DNA from: Zonotrichia leucophrys gambelii
Lineage: Eukaryota > Chordata > Aves > Passeriformes > Passerellidae
DNA: 64,000 nucleotides
Assembly: GCF_028769735.1 (NCBI RefSeq)
Contig: NC_088172.1
Location: 94,130,951-94,194,950, forward strand
Direction: 5' to 3'
Shown here: positions 47,571-58,680 of the stretch, one piece after another
How the letters are laid out: each line of letters begins with the position of its first letter
How positions within the stretch are numbered: the first letter of the stretch is position 1
Notes under the pieces: model-generated
Seen by the model: only the letters and a program-made list of their open reading frames with translations
Database searches by the model: none
What the model was told of the DNA's origin: nothing
Position numbers and translations under genes: made by a program

Positions 47571-49473
47571 CTTTAAAAGACAAAGAAAATGTAGAGTTAG
47601 AATACAGCCAGTAACTCATGGTGTTCTAAAAGCCTTTTATGAGGGTTACCCTGAATAAGTGAAACAGTCCGGTTCAGGAACTCCCAGATTAGAAATTTTC
47701 AGGGGCATATGGAGAAAATTCCTTGCAATGATTACAGAGCTGTAAACTGCTGCTGAGTGGTAACCAATGCTACATGCAAATGTGGAATTGCTTGTTAAGT
47801 GTAATGTTCAGTGATAAGTGTTTTGATTACAGTCATTTTAGGGAAATCTGATATATGGCAGCAGTGAGATTGAAGGAATATTAATTCCACCTTGGATCAG
47901 CTCAAGCCTTGGGACTGGCAGAAGACAGAGAAAACTTTTCTCTGCTGGATAGTGTTAAGTTATAGATGGTTGTGAATTATTTGAGTTTTTACAGGTGAAA
48001 GAAAGAGCAGGACATTATAGCCTGTCAGAGTGCAGAACCACCCCACTGGCATTCTCAGGTACAGAACACACCCTGCCAGATCTCCAAAGCTCAGCAGGCA
48101 GCTTCACTGGCCAAAACATAATCTTGCACTGGAAAAAGAAAAGGAAATCCTGGTCATAAAACCACAACTTTTCCCCAAGGATGCAGGAGCAATACTTGTC
48201 ATGAAACTAATTTTTTTTCTGAAGACATTGGAAATAAGATGTGGAGAAATGCCTTCTGGTGAGGGCTCCATAGGTCAGAGACTGAGCTCACTGGGATGCA
48301 GTGTTGGGTCTTCCTCCCCAGCACCAACTCTGTGCAAAGTGGCCTCTTAAAACTGGCTCTGCTTACAGGTTATGCCCTGGAGGACAGCACATGTATCTTC
48401 CCAACCTGTTCCCTCTCTCACCTTGGATTTGGGAGCCCCTCATTAGGCATATCTAGGTTATCAGATGCATTTGCATCTGAGCTCTGATTTTTTTTATTTG
48501 CCTCTGATCTCTGATTCAATCTTCTTATTTTTTACCCTGATGGATTCATATGAGGGCAAACCACTTCATTTTTGAAAAGCACAAATGAAAAGTAACAGAA
48601 TGTGGGGAATTTACACTGCTAATTCCTGACATTTTAATGAACTCTGTGGTCTCATTCTGGCACCGAGCACGTCTGGTCAAATCAGCCCCCTTAGGGCAAT
48701 GACAGGCTCATAAATGAATCTCAGACAGCATTTTTGTGGATTTTCCCCATTGCATATTCAACACAGACTTGTGCTTGGTGAATAAAACAAAGGGTTTAAG
48801 GACTATCTTTAACTGGACACCAAAATTTTGTTTGTCCCAAAAGAGAGCCAACAACAGTAATATGGGGAAGGAGAGGGAGGGTGACTATCCTTTGGTTCCT
48901 GATTAAAACCAGCCTCAGATGGGGCTCAGGACATTTTCTAGACATACATGTGCAGGCACATGATTTTGCACAGAATTGCTTTTTGTCCTTCCAGCATTCA
49001 GGCCATCCTCTATTTTATCTGCTTTTTATCAGTTTGTAAATTCCGATTCACAAACGGAAACATCCCTGGGGAGCTTCCATCCTTGCAGCTGGATGCCATG
49101 GTGATATGAGTCTGAGAGGTGCTGGGCTGCACGTTCCTGGGCTGAGAGGGACCTGCCAGCCCTGCTTGGGCTGTGGCAGCTGCCAAAGCCACCCAGCTGA
49201 AGGGATGGAGATGCCACTTGAGCATCTCAAGGGCCATTCCCCAGCAGGATGTGTCAGCTTGTGTAGAGGGCTACACCCCCAGTCATTATTGGCACAGCTA
49301 CCTCAATACCTGGCAGATCCATGATCCACAGGATTAATGCTGGCAAGCCAGCTGTCAGCACTTTGATAGTGAAGTGGATTAAAACCTTGATAATCTGTGA
49401 GTGATGGGTATTGTGAAGGTGCCTAAAAGGACTGGCTCATAGAGAAAAGGCTTCCCACACTCAGCCAGGACCA
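47571..49473. other. Unassigned non-coding sequence
   Basis: No feature was recognised. Frames are short and inconsistent between strands. Confidence 0.5.
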
Positions 49474-49868
49474 TTAGTGGCATATGGTTCGCTGGCTGCA
49501 GTAAGCACATGAATATGTCAACCAAACAAAATGCTGCATGATCATTATGCTGCCCTTAATCAAGTGGAAGGCACCTTCCTGAATGCCACAGAGAAATGCA
49601 CCAGCTGCTGTTGAATAGGCTTCCTTGCCTCCAAATATGACCATAACCAACAGGACATCTGAGTCCAGATTGTTTTCCAACACCTCATCCATCTCCTGCT
49701 CTGACTCATGAGATTACATCCAGCATCAGTGCACTGAACAGGACAAATCTTATTCCATATCCAGTAGTTCCAACACAGTTGATCCTTCTGCCCAGCACAT
49801 CCTGCCCAGGCAATGAGAGAAAGAAATAGTAATTTTTGTCTCCAGAATAAAGAAGCTATTTCAACCAC
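49474..49868 (-). other. Possible degenerate coding remnant, unidentified
   Basis: Two overlapping minus-strand frames (102 codons from 49,868 and 72 codons from 49,692) share this interval. The shorter one has a plausible protein-like composition (acidic start, then Gly/Ala and hydrophobic stretches). I recognise no family. It lies about 0.7 kb upstream of an ERVL-like LTR, so it could be a decayed internal retroviral or other repeat remnant, but chance is equally possible. Confidence 0.2.
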
Positions 49869-50599
49869 CCTTCTCTCCTGTGCCTTTTATACTCTGAGTG
49901 ATGGCAATGTCACAGGTCAATATCCTTATCTACTTGGTATGCCTTCATTCCATTTCTCCAAGCCAGCCCCTCAGAAACAGCCAGCAGGAGCCATACCAGC
50001 CCCCAGCATGTGGGGATAAGGGATTCAGTGCTCATCCCCTGAAAAAGAATGTTTAACAAAAGTGTAGTTTTGACTGTCAGAGACTGTGCAGCAGCCAGAC
50101 TCAAGGTCCTTGACCATTATGTCTCTAACATTTCCAGACAGGGAGCCTGTCTGAAATCATTGACTGGAACAGGCTGTGACTTTTCACTTTGTGATGGAAT
50201 ATCATCCATGTGAGAGTGAATTTCTTAGCTTGCTTGAAAAATTCATTGGGAATGGGTTTGTACCAGACCAGCCATTGCTATTTGCCTCACACAAGGACCA
50301 CATTTCCTGAGTTTCTCTTTTATGGAGAAATTATCAAGCAGCTTCAGGAATGAGGGGAGATTCAGACAAAGGGTAAATTCCCTGCTGAACCAGGCTGCAA
50401 ACCCACAATTTTCAATGTACCTAGAGTCTGAAACCATGTTGGCCATAGACAGAAGGACCAGAACTCCACACTACTCTTCTTAGGAGCTCACATCATATCC
50501 TGAAGTCACTGGAACTGGTAGCTTGTGCTGCCTGAATCAACACTTTGATACCAGTCATGGCATAACTCTACAGCAATCTCTTGACATAAAAGCTTTGGT
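49869..50599. other. Unassigned sequence upstream of an LTR
   Basis: No recognisable retroviral domain was found between the minus-strand frames and the LTR. If the LTR belonged to a longer provirus, this is where its internal part would lie, but I cannot show that. Confidence 0.4.
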
Positions 50600-51206
50600 T
50601 GTGGATTAAGCCCAGCTGGACATTAAGCCACTCTCACACAGCTGCTCTCTCAACCCCCTTCTCTCCCCCCTCCCCACCCCACTGGAATGGGAAGGAGAAT
50701 CAAAATAAACCTCATAGGTTAGAGAGATTGAGAACAGTTTAATAGAGAGATAGGAACAGTTTAATAATGGAAAATACAGTAAAATTCAGAAATTATGGTG
50801 AATAAGAATAATAATTAAAAGGGAAAAAACAAGTGATGTGCTCAACACAATTGCTCCCCACCTGCTGACAGATGCCAGACCCTCCCCTTCCTGAACCCAG
50901 ATCGGCCCCTCTTCCAGGTAACTCGCCCCAGTTTATATGCTGGGAATAATGTTCCCTGGTGTGGAATATCCCTTTGGTCAGTTCAGGTCACCTGTCCCAG
51001 CTATGCTCCCTCTCAGGTTTTTTGGGTACCTCCTCACTGACACAATGTGAGACAAGGAAAAAATCCTTGCCTTAGGATGAAGACGACTTAGCAAAACCCA
51101 AAACATCAGTGTGCTATCAACACCATTCTTATTCCAAATCCAAAACACAGCACTGCAACAGCTACTGAGAAGAAATTAACTCTGTCCTGACTGAAACCAC
51201 TGCACA
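50600..51206 (+). mobile_element. ERVL-like LTR, probably solo
   Basis: The start TGTGGATTAAGCCCAGCTGG and the pyrimidine-rich block at 50,640-50,690 fit an avian ERVL-type LTR that I recall. So do GTTTATATGCTGGG (a TATA-like box at about 50,931), GGAATATCCCTTTGGTCAGTT (about 50,964-50,984) and the end GAAATTAACTCTGTCC...TGCACA (51,172-51,206). No matching target-site duplication was found at the ends chosen, and no internal polymerase sequence was seen nearby. It is an old, substituted copy. Confidence 0.7.
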
Positions 51207-52773
51207 AAGTACCCAGGAGGACACAAGGAGCTGGTAGGCTGATTTGCCTTGCTTTGTCCTGTGCCAGGTGCTCCACGGTTTGTAAGTGCCATATGCAAAG
51301 GGGACATTCAGAGAGCATGTCCCAGACCTGTCCTCCCAGCCCTGGAAAGCTTGTGCATTCCTCTTGCTGAACATGAGGATGGCATCACCTGTAACATGAG
51401 CCCGAAAACATCCAACAGCACAGTGCTGTCCTAATTCAGCCAAAACACATCCCAATGGCAGGATGAAAGCAAATCTCTGGGGATTATTTCAGAGATGTGA
51501 ACCCCAGCCCACCACTGCACAATGATGAGATGCTGCTCCCCTCCCAGGCCCCCCTGTATGAACTCATCTGTATTAGAGGAGATTATAATAACCAGCTGCC
51601 TCTGTTGGTGTTTTGAAGTTAAGCACTTGTAAATGCTTGAAGATATTTGTATTAAAGATAGGCTAAGCGAAAGCTGGTATGAGAAGTAAAGCTTATAATG
51701 TGCAGAAAGATTGGGGGTAGCTTTCAGGTTTTTCATTGGGCTTTAAATCATACCTTTTCTTTTGAATAATAATGTAAAATCATAAAACTTTGTTAGTGAG
51801 AGGCACCACAATGAATATTTTGCATTGAAATCAAAATAGTTTCTTTTAAAAGTACTCAGGCTCTCTTCAAGCTACCAAGTCCTCAGTCAGATATTTAACC
51901 TCAAATCAGAATTTGAACTACTGCCATTTGTCTTAAAATTTAAAGCATCAGCTCAATAATGAACCACAAGTAAATTCATTTCAAGTGCTGCCGAAGACAA
52001 GTTGAAAGCCAATTGTTAAACAAGCAACTACTCTCCTAATCACAACAAAAAGAGAGTGCCATAACACAAGGTGAAAATAAGCAGAAAGCAAACAGAACAC
52101 ACCATTGATTGAGTCCTTCATTATCTAGGATAGCTTTTAATGGAGGAACCTGCCTGTGTGCCACTGCTCTTATCTCTCCAAAGGCAGTATGCACACACTG
52201 TAAAAATCAGTCTCTTCATTTTCTGCTTGAAAAGATCATTGTGAAAAAAAGGTGTCAGGGACTGTAGGTCATGCTGATTTATTGGCAATTAAACCTGCAG
52301 GATTTCTGCACTCTTTTCAAAACAAAGTATCTCTGGGTAATTCAGCCTGGCACATTACACAGTGGGCTGGATACTAAAAGGCATGAATCTTTTTGTTTGT
52401 GCACAACAAAAACAATTGACTTGGTCTTATTTAGGAAATTGCTACTATTTTCTGTCAGGTATTTGTATTACCCATAAGGAGAGGGAGGTAAGTTACCTCT
52501 CAGCACTGCATGATTCTTTCCAATAATGAAGATGCTGATTTTACTCCTCATCTTTTGTTGAGGATAGCAAGTCTACAGACAAACTTCCCCTTCTTAAGAG
52601 TAAATAGATGACAGTGCTAAATATATGATGTCTTGCTAAGGTAGACCACATTTGTTTTGCTCCATGATTGATTTGTCCATTCTTCAATAAGTTCTTCTGC
52701 ACAAGCTTTCAAATGAGAATGCATCTTGTCCGGTCTCCTTGTGTGTATTTTCCAGCTGTATTATTTAGAAGAT

Positions 52774-52816
52774 TAAAACAAAAAACAAACAAACAAAACA
52801 AACAAACAAACAAAAA
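52774..52816 (+). repeat. (CAAA)n microsatellite
   Basis: About ten imperfect CAAA units, flanked by longer A runs. Confidence 0.93.
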
Positions 52817-55143
52817 AGTCACCATCAAATTACACAGCTAAACTGGAAAAGAATTTCACTATTCTGTTTTTGCAAAACCATCTCATGCAGGTTTAGGTTT
52901 ACATCATTTGCTGAGCTGGCATAAGCTATACCACACAAACAGGTGCAATTAGGATTGATATTCCCAAAGGTTTCCCAGAGTAGAAATATTCTCAGATTCT
53001 TTCTGATAAAGGTAACTTCTTAACTCTACAAACATTTTTGGAGATTTGATATTGAAAAGTCCTAATATTTTGATGGTAATTCAATACATTTAATTCAGTT
53101 CTTGGATGTATGACATACTGCAACCAACACTGCACATTTTTCCAATCAGTGAATGGTTAAGAAATCATCTAAATATTATTCTTTACAGGGAGCATTCCCC
53201 CTACAGCTTCCTTTATAGTTTACCTGCTTGTCTGAGGTCTGGATTTACACTGGTGAGATGTTCATAGAAAGGTGGATCTTGGCATATGCTATCAGACCCT
53301 CAGTCCTAGGAGGAGCTGCTAAGGGGAAGAAGAAAAAGCTGAGGACATATTCAGTCCCTAAAATAAGTGGCTGTGGACCTGTCTGTACAACAAGAACAAG
53401 AACTTCAGCACTGACTCCCATTCAGGACATAGAGTTGAGAGAGAGCAAATGTGGCAGGCAGCAGGGTGGTGGAAGAAGAAATGCTGTGAGTCACAAACTG
53501 CCCAATGTCCCTTGTGGCTTTGCCTAGGGCCAGGGATGAGATCAAATGCTAAACTAGGCTGGTGGTAGGAGACAGCAAAGCAGGAGCCAGATAGAAACCG
53601 CAAGCAGAGAGTCACGGTGTGGGAGCTGAACAGGCAGACACACCAACCTGGAGTCACAGGAAGTGCCTTTGAAGTTATTTCTTCAAACAGGGCTGTCAAT
53701 GCAAATCAGAGATGCCACTTGCAACGAGAATTCCTAGAAGAAGCAGGTGTCCAACCAGTGCTGGGCCAGCATTTCTCTCACAGCATCCCTGAGCAGAAAG
53801 AAAAGAAAAGCTCGCCAGAGCTGTGAACAGCAGCCTGATGAGGTCCCATGGAAGAGACAATGCTGCTCCCAGATGGATTAACCTGTTAACTCTTCTGCCA
53901 GCTCTTTATAGGATGATACACCAGGTGCAGGTCACCAGGATCAAAGGGCTTGTGGTTTCATGAGGAGAAGTGCTGAGACACCATGAAGCCTGGCTGACTG
54001 CTCACACGTGTGGCAGAAATCCCAGCACAATATCTGGGGCTCACTGGCTCTTGGAGCACACACCCATGGCATTGCACCTCCAGCACTGCTCCTCTGCTTT
54101 GCAGCAGTTCCATTCTTGCCCTTCCCTGCTCTCCACACTCTTGGGAGCAGCCTGGGAGCACTGAACATGCACTGAGCTTTAGATGACAGCTCGGGAGAGG
54201 AGGTGCTTTTGTGGTGCTGGGTGGCACAGGTCAGCAATGCATCCCTTGGAGGGTCCCTGCTGTGTCCTCTCCTCTCAGGAGAAGGAAATTGCAGCTGCCT
54301 GGAGACAGGGGTTATCCTCCCAGTGGGCTTGTCCTCCACATGACAAGTTTGAATGACTGTGCTCTGTGAAGGCTCAGAGAGCCTTCTCCCAGGATGCCCC
54401 TTCTCCATCCATATCTTGCATTGAAATGAGAGGAAATCCGAGAATATTGACCCTGACATGGGAGAGGTGTAAAGCCTGACTTTCTGCCCATAGCAGACAA
54501 CAACCTAAACAACAAAAACACTTCATGTTTTTCTAAGCTTTTTCCAGCATTCAACCACCTGTGGTGATGGCAAATCACCCAGAACCATGGCAGTGCCCTG
54601 AAGGGGAGAGGACAGCCAGAGGCTGGTAGAAACCAGGCAGGAGGCAGGAAGGAGGGCTGCAGGGATGACAGCTGCCTTGGCAAAGCAGGCACGGCTGTCC
54701 TTCAGTGGGCAGGACATTCAAGGACAGCCTGGAGCTGGGCCAGGAGGCACCAGCAGCCTCTGTGAGTCTGTCTTGGCTCAAAGCAGGAGGTGACAAGGGC
54801 AGGGTGAAGGGAACCTCCTGCCACCTCCTCAGCACCTGCCTCAGCTCCTGCAGCCCATCTTCCCCACACCTCCTCCTTAGGGGGGCTGCAGGACGTGCTG
54901 GGGAACCGTGCAGGGACCCACACAGAGCACCATGACTCATGTCTGTCCCACCTGTTTTAAAGGTCTGTGCTGGAAAATAGCACCATGTCCTTGTCATATT
55001 TATTGGATGAGTTTTGCTTTGTGTGGTTGCTGTTCCCCTGTAGGTTTCCCTCCGTAGCTCTGAGTGGAAAACTAAGATGGCACAAGAGGGAGACCAAGGT
55101 GACCCGTGGGCTCAGACTGCCAGAAGCCATCCTGGGACAGGGG

Positions 55144-55215
55144 ACACTGCAGGAAAAACTGAGTTAATGCCTTCAGGCTACACTGCAGGAAAAACTGAGT
55201 TAATGCCTTCAGGCT
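55144..55215. repeat. 36-bp perfect tandem duplication
   Basis: The 36 bases at 55,144-55,179 (starting ACACTGCAGG, ending CTTCAGGCT) are repeated without change at 55,180-55,215. The identity suggests a recent duplication. The length is a multiple of three, but no gene is present. Confidence 0.97.
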
Positions 55216-55891
55216 GAATTGTGGGAGCAAGCAGCTTTCAGCTTCTTGGAGGTGATCTAATGCATGGCAGGATGACACTGTGGCCTTGGCTCTGTCCATG
55301 CTCTCCATCCCCTGCTCCCTCCTGCTCTCACTAATCACATGCAGAATTCAGCAGGAAAATGGATTGTGGTGAGGAAGCAGGGATCAAATGTGGTGTGGAC
55401 ACTGAGCAGAGACAAACACAGTTCCCCTAGATCATCTGCCCGCTGCCTGGGCACTAACTGAGGCATCCTGATGCTGACTGAGGTTGCTAGCCAGGAAATC
55501 AGTATGGGCAGGGACAAACATCAGGAGAGGTGTGAGTGTGGCCCTGATGACCCAAAAATTCTCTGCACCCCACTAGGCCAGGCCAGCTACAGTTCCTCTA
55601 ACCCTGCACAGACAGGCTGTTGCAGCACTGCAACTGTCCATGCATGGCTGGGAGGCTTAGTTCTGCCTGCTGAGCCTTACAGGGATGAGCAGGACATGAG
55701 GCAGAGAGTTTAAGCTTCTCTAAGAGGCTGGACTTTCTTTTGTCCCCTCTCTCAGATGCGCTGCTGCAGCCTGTGAGTTCACAGGCTGACAAAGAGTGAA
55801 GGTGACTGTGGTTGGAGCTGGAGATGAAGGGGAGATGCAGTAGGTGCTCCAGAAAACCTCAAATCTTAGTTACTGTCTTCATTGAGGAAAA

Positions 55892-55919
55892 ATTGGTAGA
55901 TTTGGAAAAATCTACCAAT
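55892..55919. repeat. 12-bp inverted repeat, 4-base loop
   Basis: ATTGGTAGATTT, the loop GGAA, then AAATCTACCAAT form a perfect short hairpin. There is no T run after it and no gene around it, so no termination role is suggested. Confidence 0.9.
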
Positions 55920-57676
55920 GTAGAAATCTAGTACGGCATAAAGCCAAAAAGACCTAGCATGGGGATGCTGAGGAATAGAGAGGACTGAGGAAGATAAAGG
56001 TGACAATGTTTTTCAGGAGGTGTAGAAACTCTTTATTTTATTTGAAGTTTTGTGCTCCAAGCTGGTTCAAATAAAATGCCAGTTTAAAGGCCAAGTTTCA
56101 TTTTTGTTTCTTTGAGGGGGTGTCGACTTCAGGGCACTTACAGCTTTTATCTTTTCTTGTTTGGTTTTGTGGTGTTTTTTCCCACTAAAGGGGGAGAGAG
56201 TGTGCATTCCTACTGAATTCAGATTGCATTTTTAAGGGGTTAGTGGAAAGAACCTGTGAGCAGACCCACTTTACAGGCCAGGGTGTAAAGGCAGCCAAAG
56301 GTTGAGAACAGACACCACCTTTGCTGGCCCAAACTCGACCCTCCACCTAATAAATTGAAGCTGGAGGGATTCTGGAGTCAAACGTCTCTCTTTCAGGTCG
56401 CCGCCCAGCAGGGCAAAAGTCAGAGCAACACACCCTGATCCCAACGGGCAAACGGTGCTGGGCCCTGCTCCTGCCTCTGCCAAGGCAGCTGAGGGGTGCA
56501 GGGCACACAAGGCACGCCGGTGTGCACCTTCAGAGGGACAGGAATGCAGGCAAAAGAGCCTCTTACGGGCAGAGCGTTGCTGGTACCAGCAGTGCTAGGT
56601 CTATTTTTAATGATTTGGGAATGGAGGATGCTTTCAGCAATACATAATTAATACAAGTGCACTTCTGTTGTCTGCCGAGAGGGTGGGAAGGCCCTGGTGA
56701 ACTTCTGAGGCTGTGAAAGGAAAAAGAAAAGGATGAAAGAATCATAATGCAATCAATCAGTGGAAATTAGGTAGGAGCTAAATGAAAGTTGCTGAGAATA
56801 ATTTATTCTGATCAGAACTCTGTAGTTGGACTCTGTTTCTGAAGCTGGCCATGCTTCACAGTGCAGTGGAAGGAGCCTCCCTGTCACTGGATTCGATCTG
56901 CCTGCTATAACCCTGAGCCTGATATATCCTTACTCTTAAAAAACCCAAGAGGTTGCTGTCCGAAACTGTTTCAAATAAAAAAAAGAAACAACTCAACCAG
57001 TAGTTCCTCCCAAGGTGGAGTGGAGGAATTTCCTTGAAACGCATTCCCATCCTTCCTTAGAAATAAAATTACCACAAAGCATCACAAGGCACGCTTCAGC
57101 TGTATCTTTCAGAAGGTGAGGAAACCTCGGGAAAGTGATTAAACGTTAAATTTTTTTTTTTTTTTTTTTTTTTTAGTGGAAGATCAGCTCCGAAACAAGA
57201 CAAGGAACTTCCCGGGGTCCTTCCTCTATATGATGTAAAACTGCAAGCGCGTGCAGGGCTGTCCAAGCCCGGGGAGCGAACAGCAGAGCCCTTGCCCTGG
57301 AAAGCGGAGAGCACAAGCGGACAGCAATGCGCTGCAAGGCAGGGCAAACACGGCGCCTTCATTTTAGTCAAGAGGATATAAAAAAAAAAAAGTATACATA
57401 TATGTATAAATAAAGAAGAGAAGTGAAACTAAAAGGAGGGTTTCTGCACTTCTATTTTAAAATTTATAAAATTTAGAAAGCGTGGTATTTCTGGGGGTGA
57501 AAGGGGAACTTTTCCGAGGCGGGGCGCGGAGCCCCTCAGCCGCTCCCAGCCCTCACGGCCCCGGCGGCGGTGCCAGAGGCGGTGCCGGCGGCGGGGGAGG
57601 GCGGGAGCGAGGGAAGGCGGCCGGGAAGGAGGAGGCGGTGGCGGCGGCGGGGGGGCCGTGCTTGCTCGCGGTTGCC

Positions 57677-57784
57677 ATGGGGAGCGGGAGGGCGGCGCCG
57701 CCGCCGCTGCGCAGGGAGCAGCTGCTCCCTGACACATCCCCCCGCTGCCATATTGTGTCCGCCGCCGGCCGCGCGGCTTCATGA
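57677..57784 (+). CDS. Upstream open reading frame (35 codons) overlapping a downstream ATG
   Basis: The ATG at 57,677 has a strong vertebrate initiation context (G at -3, G at +4: GCCATGG). The frame runs 35 codons, rich in Arg, Pro and Ala, and stops at TGA 57,782-57,784. That stop overlaps the next ATG (57,781) as ATGA. In known cases such overlap allows ribosomes to terminate and restart, or makes the upstream frame repress the main one. The downstream ATG has a poor context (T at -3). Whether either is translated is unknown. The upstream frame may lie in the 5' leader of a transcript starting in the island. Confidence 0.35.
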   Translation: MGSGRAAPPPLRREQLLPDTSPRCHIVSAAGRAAS

Positions 57785-57789
57785 CCGCG
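57781..57789 (+). CDS. Possible first three codons of a spliced gene (partial)
   Basis: ATG ACC GCG directly abuts the consensus donor GTGAGT, giving Met-Thr-Ala and a phase-0 intron. The open frame that continues to 58,659 reads through the donor into presumed intron. It stays open because stop codons are rare in such GC-rich DNA. The weak context of this ATG leaves open that the real start codon is in a later exon outside the window. Confidence 0.25.
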
Positions 57790-58680
57790 GTGAGTGCCGC
57801 CCGCGCCCGCCGCCCCCGCGGCCCCACGCCTGCCCGGGCTGCCCCCGCGCCTCCCTCGGGTTTAGCTCTCGCCTTTCCCCTGGGTTTGGGGGGTGAGTTT
57901 TTTTTGTTCCCGACGCTCCGCGAGGGTTTCGTGGGGGAAGGGGGAAAGCGCGGGGAGTGTGGCGGCGGGTCCCGCTGGTGCCGGGGAAGCGGGGCGGGGG
58001 AGGGCGGTGTGGCCGGTGTGTCCCCTCATTCCCCGCGTGGGGACAACGCGCGGAGGCGGCGCTTCCCCTCTCCAGCCGCTCCCGGTGCCGGTGCGTGGGA
58101 ACGGGGGGGTCCCCGTGCACCCGCGGCTCCTCCTCCTCCCGGCGCGGTCCCGCGGAGCTTCCGCCCTCCCTCCCGCCTTCCTTCCCGCGGGGTGTACGCG
58201 GGTTATCCCCTCCTCCTTCACCGCTGCCCGGCGGGGCCAGCCCGCGCTCCTTGCGCGCTTCCATCTGCGGGCATGGAAAACGCGGCCGGCACCTGGGAGC
58301 GCGGCCCCGCCGAGCCCCTCGCCGCCGGGTCACCCCCGTCGGACCCAGGCGCTTCCCTCGGTGAAATAAAGACGCGTTCGGCCTCGTTCCGCCAAGCGGC
58401 GGGAAGCCCCCGGGGATGTGCGGAGCGTCCGTGGCTTGCGGAGCTGGGGGCAGTGCTGGAGAGGCGCTCCGGGGTTCCCGCGTTTTGGGGTAAAATCCAG
58501 GAAACTGCTGGCAGAGTGCTCGGGGTCAGGCTGGGATCTGCACGTGGCCCTTCGGAGTTTTCCCGTCTTTTTCGGGGTTTTTTGGTGAAGTTGGGCGATG
58601 AGTTGGTGGCGGCAGCAGCGGAGCAGCATCCCACTGCCTTCCTGCCTTGCTCTGCTTGAACACACCGGCGTGCTTGTGCT

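Larger units (their letters stand above)
51207..57479. other. Unassigned sequence upstream of the CpG island
   Basis: No gene was recognised. Simple features are a CAAA array (52,774-52,816), a 36-bp tandem duplication (55,144-55,215), a 12-bp-arm hairpin (55,892-55,919), a 24-base T run (57,151-57,174), an A run (57,381-57,391) and a perfect 16-bp AT palindrome (57,393-57,408). Competing open frames at 53,941-54,997 lack recognisable domains. Confidence 0.5.
57540..57789 (+). other. Candidate exon 1 of an unidentified plus-strand gene
   Basis: The right edge is the splice donor GCG|GTGAGT (GT at 57,790-57,791), a near-perfect match to the vertebrate consensus, in the middle of the CpG island. 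The left edge is arbitrary because the transcription start cannot be read. Within it lie a short upstream frame (57,677-57,784) and an ATG at 57,781 only nine bases before the donor. If that ATG is used, exon 1 codes Met-Thr-Ala in phase 0. A second good donor, GGG|GTGAGT, lies at 57,893-57,894 and would give a longer exon with the frame still open. No acceptor or second exon was found up to 64,000, so the gene cannot be named. Confidence 0.45.
57480..58680. promoter_or_regulatory. CpG-island promoter
   Basis: This is the only dense CpG island in the window. CpG is frequent throughout, G+C is very high, and there are many Sp1-type boxes (GGGGGAGGGCGGG at about 57,593-57,605, GGGGCGGGGGAGGGCGG at about 57,990-58,006). 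A GTTGCCATGG word at 57,671-57,680 is one half of an RFX X-box. GCCATATTG at about 57,747-57,755 resembles a YY1 site. Such islands mark promoters of widely expressed or developmental genes. The donor site at 57,790 points to transcription on the + strand, but divergent transcription cannot be excluded. The transcription start is not visible. Confidence 0.85.

Noticed and set aside
55892..55919. Hairpin considered as a transcription terminator
   Set aside because: The window is eukaryotic, no gene ends here and no T tract follows.
57781..58659. 292-codon frame in the CpG island, with an internal strong-context ATG at 58,273
   Set aside because: It reads through a near-perfect splice donor at 57,790. 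GC-rich DNA rarely contains stop codons, and an equally long frame exists on the opposite strand (57,779-58,333). No domain is recognised.
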